This document shows positions 45,497-55,939 of a stretch of 64,000 nt of DNA, one piece after another (within the stretch, counting starts at the first letter, position 1; each line of letters starts with the position of its first letter). The position numbers were made by a program, and so were the translations under genes. A model generated the notes under the pieces. The model made no database searches. It was not told the DNA's origin and was given only the letters and a program-made list of their open reading frames with translations. Source of the DNA: Micromonospora echinaurantiaca (GTDB taxonomy: Bacteria; Actinomycetota; Actinomycetes; Mycobacteriales; Micromonosporaceae); NCBI RefSeq assembly GCF_900090235.1, contig NZ_LT607750.1:5447001-5511000 (forward strand), written 5' to 3'.

Positions 45497-48283
45497 GTGA
45501 CCGACCAGCACGACCACGACGGCCCCGACGCCGCCCTGCGGGCCGACATCCGCCGCCTCGGCACCCTGCTCGGCCAGACCCTGGCCCGTCAGGAGGGCCG
45601 CCCGCTGCTCGACCTGGTCGAGGAGATCCGCGCGCTGGTCCGCTCCGACGCCCCCACCGCCGCCCGGCGGCTCGGCAGCCTGGACGTCACCACCGGCACC
45701 AAGCTGGCCCGGGCCTTCTCCACCTACTTCCACCTGGTCAACATCACCGAGCAGGTGCACCGGGCCCGCGACCTGCGCCGCCGCCGGGCGATCCAGGGCG
45801 GCTGGCTGGACCAGGCGGCCAAGATGATCGCCGAACGCGGGGTGCCGGCGGAGGAGATCGCTGCGGTGGCCCGCCGGCTCGCGGTCCGGCCGGTGTTCAC
45901 CGCGCACCCGACGGAGGCGGCCCGCCGGTCGATCCTGTCGAAGCTGCGGGCCATCGCCGACGAGCTGGACACCGAGACGGCGAACGCGATCCTCTACGGG
46001 GCCAGCGACGAGGGGCCGGCCAACCGTCGGCTGGCCGAGCTGCTCGACCTGATGTGGCAGACCGACGAGCTGCGGCTGGACCGGCCGGACCCGACCGACG
46101 AGGCCCGCAACGCCATCTACTACCTGCGCGACCTGTTCGCCGAGGCAGCTCCGCAGGTGCTCGACGACCTCGCCGACACGCTGCGCACCCTCGGCGTCGA
46201 GACCTCGCCGACGGCGCGTCCGCTGACCTTCGGCACCTGGATCGGCGGCGACCGGGACGGCAACCCGTTCGTCACCCCGACGGTGACCCGCGACGTGCTG
46301 ACCATCCAGCACGAGCACGGCATCGAGGCCACCGAGAAGGCCATGGATCACCTGATCAACGAGGTGTCGGTCTCCCGCCGGCTGCGCGGGGTGTCGCTGG
46401 ACCTCTCCGCCAGCCTGGCCGCCGACCTGGACGCGCTGCCCGAGGTGGCGCCCCGGTTCCGCCGGGTCAACGCCGAGGAGCCCTACCGGCTCAAGGCCCG
46501 CTGCGTGAAGGCCAAGCTGGCCAACACCCGGCAGCGGCTGCGGCAGGGCACCGCGCACGTGCCCGGCCGGGACTACCGCGGCTCGGCCGAGCTGATCGCC
46601 GACCTGGAGCTGCTGCGCGCCTCGCTGGCCCGCAACTCCGGCCAGCTCACCGCGGTGGGCCGGCTCGCCTCGACGATCCGTACGGTCTCCGCGTTCGGCC
46701 TGCACCTGGCCACCATGGACGTCCGCGAGCACGCCGAGGCGCACCACGCGGTGCTGGCCCAGCTCTACGGGGCGGTCGGTGAGGTCTCCGACTACCCGTC
46801 GCTGACCCGGCTGGAGCGCACCAAGCTGCTCGCCGACGAGCTGGCCGGCCGCCGGCCGCTGTCCACCCTCGACACCCCGCTCACCGAGGCGGCGCGCAAG
46901 ACGTTCGACGTGTTCGGCACCATCCGCGAGGCGCAGGACCGGTTCGGCAACGAGGTCATCGAGTCGTACATCATCTCGATGACCCTCGGCGTGGACGACG
47001 TGCTCGCCGCGGTGGTGCTGGCCCGCGAGGCCGGGCTGGTCGACGTGCACAGCGGCCGGGCCCGGATCGGTTTCGTCCCGCTGCTGGAGACCCCGGCCGA
47101 GCTCAACGCCGGCGGTGACCTGCTCGACGAGCTGCTCTCGCTGCCGGCGTACCGGGCGCTGGTGGCCGCCCGCGGGGACGTGCAGGAGGTCATGCTCGGC
47201 TACTCCGACTCCAACAAGGAGGCGGGCATCACCACCAGCCAGTGGTCCATCCACCGGGCCCAGCGCGCGCTGCGCGACGTGGCCGCCCGGCACGGCGTGC
47301 ACCTGCGGCTCTTCCACGGCCGGGGCGGCACGGTGGGTCGCGGTGGCGGGCCGACCCACGAGGCCATCCTGGCCCAGCCGTACGGCACCCTGGACGGCGC
47401 GATCAAGGTCACCGAACAGGGTGAGGTGATCTCCGACAAGTACACCCTGCCGTCGCTGGCCCGGGAGAACCTGGAGCTGACCCTGGCCGCGGTGCTGCAG
47501 GCGACGCTGCTGCACACCGCCCCGCGGCAGCCCGCCGAGCTGCTGGAACGCTGGGACGCGACGATGGAGCTGGTCTCCGAGGCGGCGTTCCGGTCGTACC
47601 GGTCGCTGGTCGAGGACCCGGACCTGCCGGCGTACTTCTGGGCGTCGACGCCGACCGAACTGCTCGGCGCGCTGAACATCGGCTCCCGCCCGGCGAAGCG
47701 GCCGAACACCGGGGCCGGGCTGGCCGGCCTGCGGGCCATCCCGTGGGTGTTCGGCTGGACGCAGACCCGGCAGATCGTCCCGGGCTGGTTCGGGGTCGGC
47801 TCCGGGCTGGCCGCGGCCCGCGCCGAGGGCCGAGCCGACGTGCTGGCCGAGATGCACCGCAACTGGCACTTCTTCCGCACGTTCCTGTCCAACGTGGAGA
47901 TGATGCTGACCAAGACCGACCTCAGCATCGCCCGCCGGTACGTCGAGACGCTGGTGCCGAAGAAGCTGCACCCGATCTTCCACAAGATCGAGCAGGAGTA
48001 CGAGCTGACCCGGCAGGAGGTGCTGGCGGTGACCGGGTCCCCGGCGCTGCTGGACGGCTCGCCGGTGCTCCAGCGCACCCTCGCCGTACGGGACACCTAC
48101 CTGGAGCCGCTGCACCACCTCCAGGTGGCGCTGCTGCGCCAGTACCGCGACTCCGGCGCCGCCGGCCGGGCGGTGGCCACCGCACCGGGTGGCCGGCGCG
48201 CGCCGAGCGACGGCACCGCCCTGGAGCGGGCGCTGCTCACCACGGTCAACGGCATCGCCGCCGGCATGCGCAACACGGGCTGA
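45497..48283 (+). CDS. ppc: Phosphoenolpyruvate carboxylase
   Basis: Anaplerotic enzyme (928 aa) that carboxylates PEP to oxaloacetate. The catalytic His137 lies in [18 protein letters not shown] and the glycine-rich [14 protein letters not shown] loop (about 610) are intact, and the protein ends MRNTG, matching the conserved C-terminal active-site RNTG. GTG 45497 has AAGGAG at good spacing. It is a single gene. Confidence 0.98.
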   Translation: MTDQHDHDGPDAALRADIRRLGTLLGQTLARQEGRPLLDLVEEIRALVRSDAPTAARRLGSLDVTTGTKLARAFSTYFHLVNITEQVHRARDLRRRRAIQGGWLDQAAKMIAERGVPAEEIAAVARRLAVRPVFTAHPTEAARRSILSKLRAIADELDTETANAILYGASDEGPANRRLAELLDLMWQTDELRLDRPDPTDEARNAIYYLRDLFAEAAPQVLDDLADTLRTLGVETSPTARPLTFGTWIGGDRDGNPFVTPTVTRDVLTIQHEHGIEATEKAMDHLINEVSVSRRLRGVSLDLSASLAADLDALPEVAPRFRRVNAEEPYRLKARCVKAKLANTRQRLRQGTAHVPGRDYRGSAELIADLELLRASLARNSGQLTAVGRLASTIRTVSAFGLHLATMDVREHAEAHHAVLAQLYGAVGEVSDYPSLTRLERTKLLADELAGRRPLSTLDTPLTEAARKTFDVFGTIREAQDRFGNEVIESYIISMTLGVDDVLAAVVLAREAGLVDVHSGRARIGFVPLLETPAELNAGGDLLDELLSLPAYRALVAARGDVQEVMLGYSDSNKEAGITTSQWSIHRAQRALRDVAARHGVHLRLFHGRGGTVGRGGGPTHEAILAQPYGTLDGAIKVTEQGEVISDKYTLPSLARENLELTLAAVLQATLLHTAPRQPAELLERWDATMELVSEAAFRSYRSLVEDPDLPAYFWASTPTELLGALNIGSRPAKRPNTGAGLAGLRAIPWVFGWTQTRQIVPGWFGVGSGLAAARAEGRADVLAEMHRNWHFFRTFLSNVEMMLTKTDLSIARRYVETLVPKKLHPIFHKIEQEYELTRQEVLAVTGSPALLDGSPVLQRTLAVRDTYLEPLHHLQVALLRQYRDSGAAGRAVATAPGGRRAPSDGTALERALLTTVNGIAAGMRNTG

Positions 48284-48364
48284 GCCGTCCCGGACCGCCG
48301 GCGGGACTGGCGAACCCGCCCGCGCGGGCGCCGGCACCGGCCGGGCGGATCAGGCCCGGCCGGA

Positions 48365-49120
48365 TCAGAAGTCGCCGCCGCCGAAATCGCCACCACCGAA
48401 GTCGCCGCCGCCGAAGTCGCCGGCCTGGTCAGCACCGACGTCGCCGCCCTGGTCGCCGTAGTCGGCGCCCTCGGCGTAACCCTCCTGGTAGCCCGCGTCG
48501 TAGCCGTAGCCCGGGTCGGCGAACGCCGGCGAGAAGAGCGCGTCGGCGATCAGCAGGCCGCCGAGCACGCCGGCGCCGGCGCCCAACGCCGTCTTCCACC
48601 ACGGGGTGGAGTACCAGCCGGCCGGCACCGGCCGGCCCTGGAATCGCCCACCCGGGTAGTAGTAGGGCGTGTCCCGGCCCGGCTGCGGGCCGGCCTTGAA
48701 CGTCTGCCCCTGCACGTCGACCTGCCGCTCCCTGGTGAGCTGCCCGGCGCCCGCCGCTGCCGCCAGCGGGGGCAGCTCCGGACCGGGGTCGATGCCGAGC
48801 GCCACCCGGGCCGCCCGCGCGTACGCGAGCCCCTCCAGCGCGGTCTCCCGGGCCAGCCGGTACTGCTGGACGGTGCGAGCCTGCTCCAACTGGCCGCCGG
48901 CGGCGTTGTAGCGCTCCCCGGCGTCGACCAGCGCCTGGCGGACCGCCGGGTCGTCGCCGTGCAGGTTCATCACCTGGCCGCCCAGGCGCTCGTACCAGCG
49001 CTGGGCGTCGGCCCGCGCGTCGGCCAGGTCCCGCTCCTGCCGGGCCGCGCTCTCCCGCCGCCACCACAGGAACGCGCCGAGCAGCAGCGCCGCCAGGATC
49101 ACCACCAGCAGAAGTTCCAT
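48365..49120 (-). CDS. Membrane-anchored protein with GGGDF repeats at the C-terminus
   Basis: A 251-residue protein. An N-terminal membrane helix (3-19) is followed by a helical region (25-115) and a second hydrophobic segment (about 180-200). A Tyr/Gly/Asp-rich C-terminus ends in four tandem copies of GGDF-type repeats (DFGGGDFGGGDF...). The GGGDF repeats are encoded by a 15-bp tandem repeat, so copy number may vary. It has nothing to do with GGDEF cyclases. Family not recognised. It is divergent from rmuC. Confidence 0.75.
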   Translation of the reverse strand: MELLLVVILAALLLGAFLWWRRESAARQERDLADARADAQRWYERLGGQVMNLHGDDPAVRQALVDAGERYNAAGGQLEQARTVQQYRLARETALEGLAYARAARVALGIDPGPELPPLAAAAGAGQLTRERQVDVQGQTFKAGPQPGRDTPYYYPGGRFQGRPVPAGWYSTPWWKTALGAGAGVLGGLLIADALFSPAFADPGYGYDAGYQEGYAEGADYGDQGGDVGADQAGDFGGGDFGGGDFGGGDF

Positions 49121-49173
49121 GGCCGGAAGGTACCCGCGCCGCCGACGTCGTACTCTTCTGGCAAGCTCCGGGG

Positions 49174-50352
49174 GTGGACTTCTCGACGCTGGCCGTGGTG
49201 GTCGTCTGCCTCGCCGCCGGTGGCGCCCTGGGCTGGCTCGCCGCCCGGTCCCGTGCCGCGGCCGAGATCGCCCGGCTGGACGCCACCCTGCGCGCCACCC
49301 GCGAGGGCGAGGGCCGGCTGGAGCAGTCCATGCGGGCGCTGAGCTACGAGGCCACCGCGCAGTCCCAGGAGGCGGTCGCCCGGGCGGTCGCCCCGCTGCA
49401 CGACACGCTGCGCCGCTACGAGCAGCGGGTCGCCGAGCTGGAGCGCGACCGGGTCGACTCCTACGCCGAGCTGCGCGAGCAGGTCCGCGCGATGAGCACC
49501 GTCTCGGGCGAGCTGCGTACCGAGACGAAACAGCTGGTGGCGGCGCTGCGGGCGCCCCAGGTGCGGGGCCGCTGGGGGGAGCACCAGCTGCGCCGGATCG
49601 TCGAGGCGGCCGGCATGCTGGAGCACTGCGACTTCGCCGAGCAGGTCACCGCCGCCACCGACCACCAGGGGGTCCGCCCCGACCTGGTGGTACGCCTGCA
49701 CGGCGGCCGGTCCGTGGTGGTGGACGCCAAGGCGCCCTTCGACGCGTACCTGACCGCGATGGAGGCGCGCGACGAGCGCGGGCGGGACACCCACCTCGAC
49801 GCGCACGCGAAGCACCTGCGGGCGCACGTCGACGCGCTGGCCGCGAAGTCCTACTGGGCCGCGTTCGACAGCACCCCCGAGTTCGTGGTGCTCTTCGTGC
49901 CCGCCGACCCGTTCCTCGACGTCGCCCTCCAGCGCGACCCGACGCTGCTGGAGCACGCGTTCGCCCGCAACGTGGTGCTGGCCACCCCGGCCACCCTGGT
50001 CGCGCTGCTGCGTACGGTCGCCTACTCCTGGCGGCAGGAGGCGCTGGCACGCAACGCGGTGGCGGTGCACTCGCTGGCCCGCGAACTCTACGGCCGGCTG
50101 TCCACACTGGGCGACCACGTCGGCAAGCTCGGCGCCTCGCTCAGCGGCGCGGTCACCGCGTACAACCGGGCGGTCGGGTCGCTGGAGGCGCGGGTGCTGG
50201 TCAGCGCGCGCAAGCTCGCCGAGCTCGGGGTCTCCGACCAGGAGCTGGCCGCGCCGGCGCAGATCGAGCTGGCGCCCCGCCAACCGCAGGCGCCGGAGCT
50301 GCTCGACACCGCCGACGCCGAGGTCCCCCCGCTCCGCGCCTCCCTGGATTGA
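49174..50352 (+). CDS. rmuC: DNA recombination protein RmuC
   Basis: A 392-residue protein. A single N-terminal membrane helix (4-22) is followed by a coiled coil (about 30-110). The RmuC nuclease-like domain comes next: RGRWGEHQLRRIVEAAGML, VDAKAPFDAYL, VVLFVPADPFL. The RmuC family limits inversion rearrangements in E. coli. GTG 49174 is the most upstream start that keeps the anchor. The gene stands alone on the plus strand. Confidence 0.92.
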   Translation: MDFSTLAVVVVCLAAGGALGWLAARSRAAAEIARLDATLRATREGEGRLEQSMRALSYEATAQSQEAVARAVAPLHDTLRRYEQRVAELERDRVDSYAELREQVRAMSTVSGELRTETKQLVAALRAPQVRGRWGEHQLRRIVEAAGMLEHCDFAEQVTAATDHQGVRPDLVVRLHGGRSVVVDAKAPFDAYLTAMEARDERGRDTHLDAHAKHLRAHVDALAAKSYWAAFDSTPEFVVLFVPADPFLDVALQRDPTLLEHAFARNVVLATPATLVALLRTVAYSWRQEALARNAVAVHSLARELYGRLSTLGDHVGKLGASLSGAVTAYNRAVGSLEARVLVSARKLAELGVSDQELAAPAQIELAPRQPQAPELLDTADAEVPPLRASLD

Positions 50353-50531
50353 CCCCACGCGGCCCGGGGCGCGCCGGCGCGGGCGGGTCGCCCGGCGGGC
50401 CGCGACGCGGGCGGGCACGCCCGACGGGTTCGCGGCGGGTATGCCCAGCGGGGTCGCGGTGCGGGCGGGTCGCCCGCCGGCAGGCCGCAACGCGGGCGGC
50501 CACGGCGCGGGCGGGCCGGGCCGGGGCGGCG

Positions 50532-50996
50532 TCAGCCGCGCCGGGCGGACTCGACCAGGAACGGGATGCCCTGCTGGCAGGTGGTCATCATGCCGGGTTG
50601 GGCCCGGCCGGTGACGCTCACCTTCGCGCCCACCGCCAGCACGTCGCGCGGTCCGCCGATCAGCAGGTAGCCGTCGAGCAGCCGGCAGTTGGGCTCCACT
50701 CCGGCGGTGACCGTGCCGGTCAGCGTGGTGTCACCCACCGGCGGTGGCGGGGTCGGCCCGCCCGGGCGCTTGGTGCCCAGCGGCGGGTCGGGAATCGTCG
50801 GGTCGACCGGGTCGTCCGGGACCCGGGTGCTCGGTGACGGGCTGGGGCTCGCCGGCGTCGGGTCGGGCGGACTGGTCGCCGGTTGCGCTCCCGTCGGGCT
50901 GGGGTTGGAGGTGCCGTCGCCGCCGTCCTGGCCGCCGCAGGCGCTCAGCGCCACGCAGACCACCAGCGCGGAGAGGGCGAGCCGAAAGGTCCTCAT
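50532..50996 (-). CDS. Putative lipoprotein with Pro/Thr-rich linker (154 aa)
   Basis: Signal peptide with lipobox ALSAC (Cys20). Residues 25-88 are a Pro/Ser/Thr-rich, probably disordered linker. The C-terminal 65 residues (LTGTVTAGVEPNCRLLDGYLLIGG) contain two Cys and look like a small beta domain. Function unknown; similar domains occur in several actinobacterial lipoproteins. Confidence 0.75.
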   Translation of the reverse strand: MRTFRLALSALVVCVALSACGGQDGGDGTSNPSPTGAQPATSPPDPTPASPSPSPSTRVPDDPVDPTIPDPPLGTKRPGGPTPPPPVGDTTLTGTVTAGVEPNCRLLDGYLLIGGPRDVLAVGAKVSVTGRAQPGMMTTCQQGIPFLVESARRG

Positions 50997-51171
50997 ACCC
51001 GTATCGGACGCAGCGGCGCCGGCCGCCGTTCCCGAGCCGGGCGGCCGACCGTCCCGCGCCGCCCCTCGGTGCCCGGGGCGAGCACCTGCCCGCGGCCGGT
51101 GGACGCCGCGCCGGCTGCCGGGGCCACGGACGAGGCGATCCCACGCACCGCCGACACCTGAGCCGCCGCCG

Positions 51172-52161
51172 TCAGCCGCGGGCCGCCGCGGCGGCCTTCA
51201 TGTCGCGCTTGAGCTCCTGCGGCAGCGAGAAGGTCAGCCGCTCGTTGGCGGTGACCACCTCCTCGACGTCGGTGAAGCCACGCGCGGCGAGGTGGGCGAG
51301 CACCTCCTGGACCAGCTCGTCGGGGACGCTCGCGCCGGAGGTCAGGCCGACCGTCCGCGCCTCGGCCAGCCAGGCGTCGTCGATCTCGTCGGCGAAGTCC
51401 ACCAGGTGCCCGGCGCGCGCACCGGCGTCCAGGGCGACCTCGACCAGGCGTACCGAGTTGGAGGAGTTGCGCGAGCCGACCACGATCACCACGTCGCAGT
51501 CCGGGGCGATCTCCTTGACCACGTGCTGCCGGTTGGAGGTGGCGTAGCAGATGTCGTCGCTGGGCGGCGACTGGAGCATCGGGAGCCGCTTCTTCAGCCG
51601 GGCCACCGTCTCCAGCGTCTCGTCGACCGACAGGGTGGTCTGGGAGAGCCAGACGACCTTGTTCGGATCGCGGACGGTGATCTTGTCGGCGTCCTCCGGG
51701 CCGTCGACCAGCTGGATGTGCTCGGGTGCCTCGCCGGAGGTGCCGATGACCTCCTCGTGCCCCTCGTGGCCGATCAGCAGGATGTCGTAGTCCTCGGCGG
51801 CGAACCGCTTGGCCTCCTGGTGCACCTTCGTGACCAGCGGGCAGGTCGCGTCGATGGCCTTCAGCGACCGCGCCTTCGCCTGCTCGTAGACCTCGGGGGC
51901 GACGCCGTGCGCGGAGAAGATGACGGTGGCGCCCTCCGGCACCTCCTCGTTCTCCTCCACGAAGATCGCGCCCTTGGCCTCCAGGGTGCGCACCACGTGC
52001 TTGTTGTGCACGATCTGCTTACGCACGTAGATCGGGGCGCCGTAGAGCTTGAGCGCCTCCTCCACGGTCTGCACCGCGCGGTCGACCCCCGCGCAGTAGC
52101 CGCGGGGCTTGGCCAGGAGCACGCGCTTGCCGGTCCGGGAAGTCGCTTCAGCCTGAGTCAC
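51172..52161 (-). CDS. ispH: 4-hydroxy-3-methylbut-2-enyl diphosphate reductase
   Basis: Last enzyme of the MEP isoprenoid pathway (329 aa), making IPP and DMAPP with a 4Fe-4S cluster. The three cluster Cys are present: [11 protein letters not shown] (Cys23), [10 protein letters not shown] and [10 protein letters not shown]. The His pair regions ([16 protein letters not shown]) are also present. GTG 52161 ([11 protein letters not shown]) is preferred because TACGAT lies six bases upstream, a leaderless arrangement; the longer frame to 52194 reads through that promoter. Confidence 0.96.
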   Translation of the reverse strand: MTQAEATSRTGKRVLLAKPRGYCAGVDRAVQTVEEALKLYGAPIYVRKQIVHNKHVVRTLEAKGAIFVEENEEVPEGATVIFSAHGVAPEVYEQAKARSLKAIDATCPLVTKVHQEAKRFAAEDYDILLIGHEGHEEVIGTSGEAPEHIQLVDGPEDADKITVRDPNKVVWLSQTTLSVDETLETVARLKKRLPMLQSPPSDDICYATSNRQHVVKEIAPDCDVVIVVGSRNSSNSVRLVEVALDAGARAGHLVDFADEIDDAWLAEARTVGLTSGASVPDELVQEVLAHLAARGFTDVEEVVTANERLTFSLPQELKRDMKAAAAARG

Positions 52162-52167
52162 CCGCCC

Positions 52168-52173
52168 ATCGTA
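52168..52173 (-). promoter_or_regulatory. -10 box TACGAT of a leaderless transcript (ispH)
   Basis: TACGAT on the minus strand, six bases before GTG 52161. Confidence 0.5.
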
Positions 52174-52210
52174 CGTGCCGTCCCGGCGACCCACAGCGGG
52201 CCCGACCTCG

Positions 52211-52271
52211 GTTGATCATGAGGTTGGCGGCACCTTCCGCGATCGACATCGCCGCCAACCTCATGATCAAC
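52211..52271. repeat. Palindromic intergenic element, family A copy 3
   Basis: Perfect 21-bp arms (52211-52231 and 52251-52271, core GATCATGAGGTTGG) around a 19-base loop. Unlike the other copies it sits between divergent genes (ispH and xseA), upstream of both promoters. Confidence 0.9.
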
Positions 52272-52295
52272 GGGGGGATGGTCGGGGGTGGGCCG

Positions 52296-52301
52296 TAGGG
52301 T
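52296..52301 (+). promoter_or_regulatory. -10 box TAGGGT of a leaderless transcript (xseA)
   Basis: TAGGGT followed by six bases and GTG 52308. The family A palindrome ends 24 bases upstream, overlapping the region where a -35 box would lie. Confidence 0.6.
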
Positions 52302-52307
52302 GGGCGG

Positions 52308-53531
52308 GTGAACGCGGGCGAGGTGGGCGGAAAGAGCAGCTCCGAGGAGCCGTGGCCGGTCCGGGTGGTGAGCCAGAAGGTCGGGCAGTGGATCGCGCGG
52401 CTGGGGTGGGTGTGGGTGGATGGGCAGGTGGCCCAGATCAGCCGCCGGCCCGGCGCGACCACCGTCTTCCTCACCCTGCGGGACCCGTCGGCCGACCTGA
52501 GCCTGACCGTCACCACCAACCGCGACGTCCTCGACGCCGGCGCGCCCGAGCTGCGGGAGGGCGCCCGGGTGGTGCTGCACGCCAAGCCCGAGTTCTACGC
52601 CGCCCGGGGCACGCTGAGCCTGCGCGCCGACGAGATCCGGCAGGTCGGCCTCGGCGAGCTGCTGGCCCGGCTGGAGAAGCTCAAGAAGCTGCTCGCCGCC
52701 GAGGGGCTCTTCGACCGGACCCGCAAGCGCCGCCCGCCGTTCCTGCCCAGCCGGATCGGGCTGATCACCGGCCGCGCCTCGGCCGCCGAGCGGGACGTGC
52801 TGACCAACGCCCGGCGGCGCTGGCCGGCGGTGGAGTTCCGCACCGTCAACGTGGCCGTGCAGGGGCCCAGCGCCGTCCCGCAGATCGTCGACGCGCTCAA
52901 GGTGCTGGACGCCGACCCGGCCATCGACGTGATCATCCTGACCCGGGGCGGCGGCAGCATCGAGGACCTGCTCCCCTTCTCCGACGAGGCGCTCTGCCGG
53001 GCCGTCTTCGCCTGCCGTACACCGGTGGTCAGCGCGATCGGCCACGAGACGGACGCGCCGCTGGTCGACTACGTCGCCGACGTGCGTGCCTCCACCCCCA
53101 CCGACGCGGCCAAGCGGGTCGTCCCCGACCTCGCCGAGGAGGTACGCCTCATCGGCCAGGCCCGGCACCGGCTGGAACGGGCGGTACGCAACCTGGTCGA
53201 CCGCGAGTCGCACCGGCTCGACGGGCTGCGCTCCCGCCCGGTGCTGGCCCGACCGGAGGTGATGGTCGAGCAACGGGCCACCGAGGTCACCGCGCTGCGC
53301 CAGCGCGCCGGCCGCTGCCTCGACCACCGGCTCGCCGCCGCCAGCGACGACCTGCGGCACACCCTGGCCCGACTGCGCGCCCTCTCCCCCGCCGCCACCC
53401 TCGACCGGGGGTACGCGATCGTCCAGCGCGCCGACGGCCACGTGGTACGCGCCGCGTCCGAGGTGGCCAAGGGTGACCCGTTGCGGGTTCGGCTCGCCGA
53501 GGGCGAGCTGGCCGCGACGGTCGACGGATGA
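52308..53531 (+). CDS. xseA: Exodeoxyribonuclease VII large subunit
   Basis: A 407-residue catalytic subunit of ExoVII, which degrades single-stranded DNA to oligonucleotides. The N-terminal OB fold ([26 protein letters not shown]) is followed by the catalytic domain with [33 protein letters not shown] and [24 protein letters not shown], then a helical part. The start is fixed by the leaderless promoter. xseB follows after 27 bases. Confidence 0.97.
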   Translation: MNAGEVGGKSSSEEPWPVRVVSQKVGQWIARLGWVWVDGQVAQISRRPGATTVFLTLRDPSADLSLTVTTNRDVLDAGAPELREGARVVLHAKPEFYAARGTLSLRADEIRQVGLGELLARLEKLKKLLAAEGLFDRTRKRRPPFLPSRIGLITGRASAAERDVLTNARRRWPAVEFRTVNVAVQGPSAVPQIVDALKVLDADPAIDVIILTRGGGSIEDLLPFSDEALCRAVFACRTPVVSAIGHETDAPLVDYVADVRASTPTDAAKRVVPDLAEEVRLIGQARHRLERAVRNLVDRESHRLDGLRSRPVLARPEVMVEQRATEVTALRQRAGRCLDHRLAAASDDLRHTLARLRALSPAATLDRGYAIVQRADGHVVRAASEVAKGDPLRVRLAEGELAATVDG

Positions 53532-53558
53532 GCCGGGCCGCAGGCACGATGTGGTGGG

Positions 53559-53777
53559 ATGGCAGCGATGACTGACGAGAAGAACGACGAGCGGCTCAGC
53601 TACGAGCAGGCCCGCGCCGAACTGGCGTCGGTGGTCGAGCGGCTGGAGGCCGGCGGCACCTCGCTGGAGGAGTCGCTGGCGCTCTGGGAGCGCGGCGAGG
53701 CGCTCGCGGTGATCTGCCAGCGCTGGCTCGACGGCGCCCGGGCCCGTATCGACGCCGCCCGCCAGCCGGCCGACTGA
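53559..53777 (+). CDS. xseB: Exodeoxyribonuclease VII small subunit
   Basis: A 72-residue helical subunit that binds XseA. The family pattern [37 protein letters not shown] is complete. ATG 53568 ([10 protein letters not shown]) is a good alternative start, with GGTGGG upstream. Confidence 0.95.
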   Translation: MAAMTDEKNDERLSYEQARAELASVVERLEAGGTSLEESLALWERGEALAVICQRWLDGARARIDAARQPAD

Positions 53778-53827
53778 CCGTCACACCCGCCGGCTGAGCG
53801 CCACACCCGCCGGCTGAGCGGCACGCC

Positions 53828-53861
53828 GGTCGTGGTGGGCGGACCCGCGCCCACCACGACC
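53828..53861. terminator. Bidirectional terminator between convergent genes
   Basis: Perfect 13-bp stem GGTCGTGGTGGGC / GCCCACCACGACC with an 8-base loop, between xseB and the LppX-like gene. Confidence 0.85.
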
Positions 53862-53872
53862 GCGTGGTCACC

Positions 53873-54721
53873 TCAGTTGAAGAGGTTGTACAGCTCCTGC
53901 GGGGCCTCGACCACCTGGTCCGCCGGGGGCTTCCGGGCGGCGGTGGCGTTGCCGTAGTCGGAGTAGGTGATGCGGACGTCCTGCGCCGTGTTCTGGCCGG
54001 CCGCCGGGATCTGGATGACCAGCTCGCTGAGCCGGCCCTGCGCGTCGAGCCGCGCGGTGAACGGCACCGACTTCGCCTGGGCGCCGAGCGCGGTGATCAC
54101 ACCGGGGTCCATCGAGCCGGCCTCGGCGGCCTTCGACACGTCGATGGTGCCGGCGTAGCTGCCCTCGCCGGTCTGCCGCACCTCGGTGATGCCCTGGGTG
54201 AGCACGTCGCTGCCGGCCGGGTCGAGCTTGTCGAAGTCGAAGCCGAGGTTGCGGTTGCCCTTGATCCGGGTCTGGTCGAGGTGCTGGTACTTGCCCAGGT
54301 TGAGCTTCTGCACGGCGGGCAGGCTGCCGGCCGTCTTCCCACCCAGCTCCAGCTTGACCCAGCTGTCCGGGCGGGCGTGGATGAGGTCGAGCTTCATGAA
54401 CAGGTCGTCGGTCGGCGCGCCGACGGTCACCTGCATCTCGGCGCTCTGGCTCGGCTCGTGCACCTGCCCCTCGGCGGTGGAGCCGGCGCCGGACATGGTG
54501 AACCGGAAGTTGCCGTTGCTGATCTCCCGGGTGGAGTTCAGCAGCGCCTGCTTGGCGTCACCGGCCACCGGGGATGCGGCGCCGGAGGCGGTCCCGGACG
54601 CCGAGACGGTCGGGGTGGCGGAGGAGCCCGCCGAAGGGGTCCCGGTGGCGTTGCAGGCGGCTAGACCGGGAGTGAAGAGCGCGGCGGCCACCAGGCCGGC
54701 ACCCAGTCGTCGAACAGTCAT
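53873..54721 (-). CDS. LppX/LprAFG-family lipoprotein
   Basis: A 282-residue lipoprotein. Lipobox GLAAC (Cys23) is followed by a Ser/Thr-rich linker (24-52) and a domain of alternating beta strands (FRFTMSGAGSTAEGQV, DDLFMKLDLIHARPDSWVKLEL, GKYQHLDQ). This matches the LppX_LprAFG fold that carries lipids across the periplasm in mycobacteria. Here the cargo is unknown. GGGAG precedes the ATG. Confidence 0.82.
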   Translation of the reverse strand: MTVRRLGAGLVAAALFTPGLAACNATGTPSAGSSATPTVSASGTASGAASPVAGDAKQALLNSTREISNGNFRFTMSGAGSTAEGQVHEPSQSAEMQVTVGAPTDDLFMKLDLIHARPDSWVKLELGGKTAGSLPAVQKLNLGKYQHLDQTRIKGNRNLGFDFDKLDPAGSDVLTQGITEVRQTGEGSYAGTIDVSKAAEAGSMDPGVITALGAQAKSVPFTARLDAQGRLSELVIQIPAAGQNTAQDVRITYSDYGNATAARKPPADQVVEAPQELYNLFN

Positions 54722-55032
54722 CTGTGTCTCCCAAGAGGGTCACCCGACGCACCTGGCGGCGGCCGGAAACCGGGCGGCGCGGCAGCACGGTCGGCCACGC
54801 CGCGCGGGCCCGCCGGAGTCGGCCGGGCGAGTCCGCTCCTCTCCTGTTCCCTGCCGCCGCGTCGCACAATCACCGTTCTGTCCGGTTGCCCCGGTCGGGT
54901 GCGGCGCGGGCGCGGTGACGACCACCGGCCGGTGCCCGCCGGAACTCGGCCCCGACATGCGGAAACGGGGCGGCCGAAGCCGCCCCGTTTCCCGGTCCGG
55001 GACCGGTCAGGTACTCGTCGCCCGCCGGCCGG
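54722..55032. other. Intergenic region with terminator
   Basis: About 310 bases between two minus-strand genes. It contains the terminator of the DUF4245 gene (54961-54992) and presumably the promoter of the LppX-like gene. Nothing else was recognised. Confidence 0.5.
54961..54992 (-). terminator. Terminator hairpin after the DUF4245 gene
   Basis: Perfect 14-bp stem GGAAACGGGGCGGC / GCCGCCCCGTTTCC with a CGAA tetraloop, 41 bases after the stop at 55033. Confidence 0.9.
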
Positions 55033-55857
55033 TCAGCGCAGCGAGATGGCGAGGTGACGCAGTTCGTTGTCCCGGGCGTCGCCCACCACGATGATCGTCC
55101 GGGTCGGCTCCAGCAGCACCAGCGCCTGCTCGTTGCCCCGGGCGGTGTACCGCTGCCAGGTGCGTCCGCCCAGGTCGGTCTGCCCCTGTGGCTGCCCCTG
55201 GTCGGTCAGCTCGGTCGGCAGCAGCCGCTCCGCGGGCACGCTGCTCTGTACCAACTGGGCCCCCCGGCCCTCCGGCGTGAGGTAGCCCAGGCGCAGCGTC
55301 GACCCGCCCTCGACGGTCTGGAAGTTGGCGCTGACCGTACGCCAGCCGTCGCCCAGGTCGGCCGGGACGGCCACCGGGAACGCGTTGGCCGCCCGGGCCG
55401 ACTCGACGGCCGGCGCCGAATCGACCGTGACCGGCTGGTCGCCGCCGAGGAAGCCCCGGTAGAAGGCGAGCAGCAGGGCGATCGGGATCAGCAGCACCAG
55501 CAGCGAGATGGCCATGTCCTTGGGCGACCGCTCGGACTTGCCGGCGTCCACCCGCGGCGGCGGGGCGGGCACCTCCCCGGTCTCGGCAACCCCGTCGACC
55601 TCGGCGCCACCGGCGGGCACCGGCCCCGCCCCGGGTACGCGGGCGGCCGGGCCCGGCTCGACCATGGCCGGCTCGCCGGCCGGGGCGGCGGCGGGGGGTC
55701 GGCCGCCCTCCGTCACCGGCGGCTGGCCGTCCGGCGGGGTCGAGTCGGCGGGTACGCGATCGGCAGGCTGTGCGGGTTCCACCCCGCCATCTTCCCGCAC
55801 CGCCCGACCGGCGGTATCCGGGCCATCACCGCCCCGCTCCGGCGCCGGCTCGGCCAT
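55033..55857 (-). CDS. DUF4245 domain-containing membrane protein
   Basis: A 274-residue protein. A disordered Pro/Ala/Gly/Glu-rich N-terminus (1-108) precedes one membrane helix (about 114-134, [20 protein letters not shown]) and an outside DUF4245 domain ([18 protein letters not shown] ... LAISLR). Function unknown. It is conserved next to glpX in actinobacteria, as here (divergent). The ATG at 55857 is chosen; the extension to 56268 would overlap glpX coding sequence. Confidence 0.85.
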   Translation of the reverse strand: MAEPAPERGGDGPDTAGRAVREDGGVEPAQPADRVPADSTPPDGQPPVTEGGRPPAAAPAGEPAMVEPGPAARVPGAGPVPAGGAEVDGVAETGEVPAPPPRVDAGKSERSPKDMAISLLVLLIPIALLLAFYRGFLGGDQPVTVDSAPAVESARAANAFPVAVPADLGDGWRTVSANFQTVEGGSTLRLGYLTPEGRGAQLVQSSVPAERLLPTELTDQGQPQGQTDLGGRTWQRYTARGNEQALVLLEPTRTIIVVGDARDNELRHLAISLR

Positions 55858-55939
55858 CGTGTGAGGATCAGCGACAAACCGGCAGCTGCGACACGGAATG
55901 CTGCCGGCCCACCCCGCACCGTCGCGAGGAGGAGCCGTC

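Noticed and set aside
45335..48337. 1000-codon minus-strand frame across ppc
   Set aside because: Antisense shadow of a fully conserved ppc; no motif or plausible start signal.
48365..48430. GGDEF-type diguanylate cyclase signature
   Set aside because: The GGGDF repeats are a low-complexity tail; the GGDEF domain fold and its other motifs are absent.
54558..54958. Small frames on both strands around the LppX-like gene promoter
   Set aside because: No ribosome binding sites and no recognisable composition; they are shadows of the lipoprotein gene and its upstream region.
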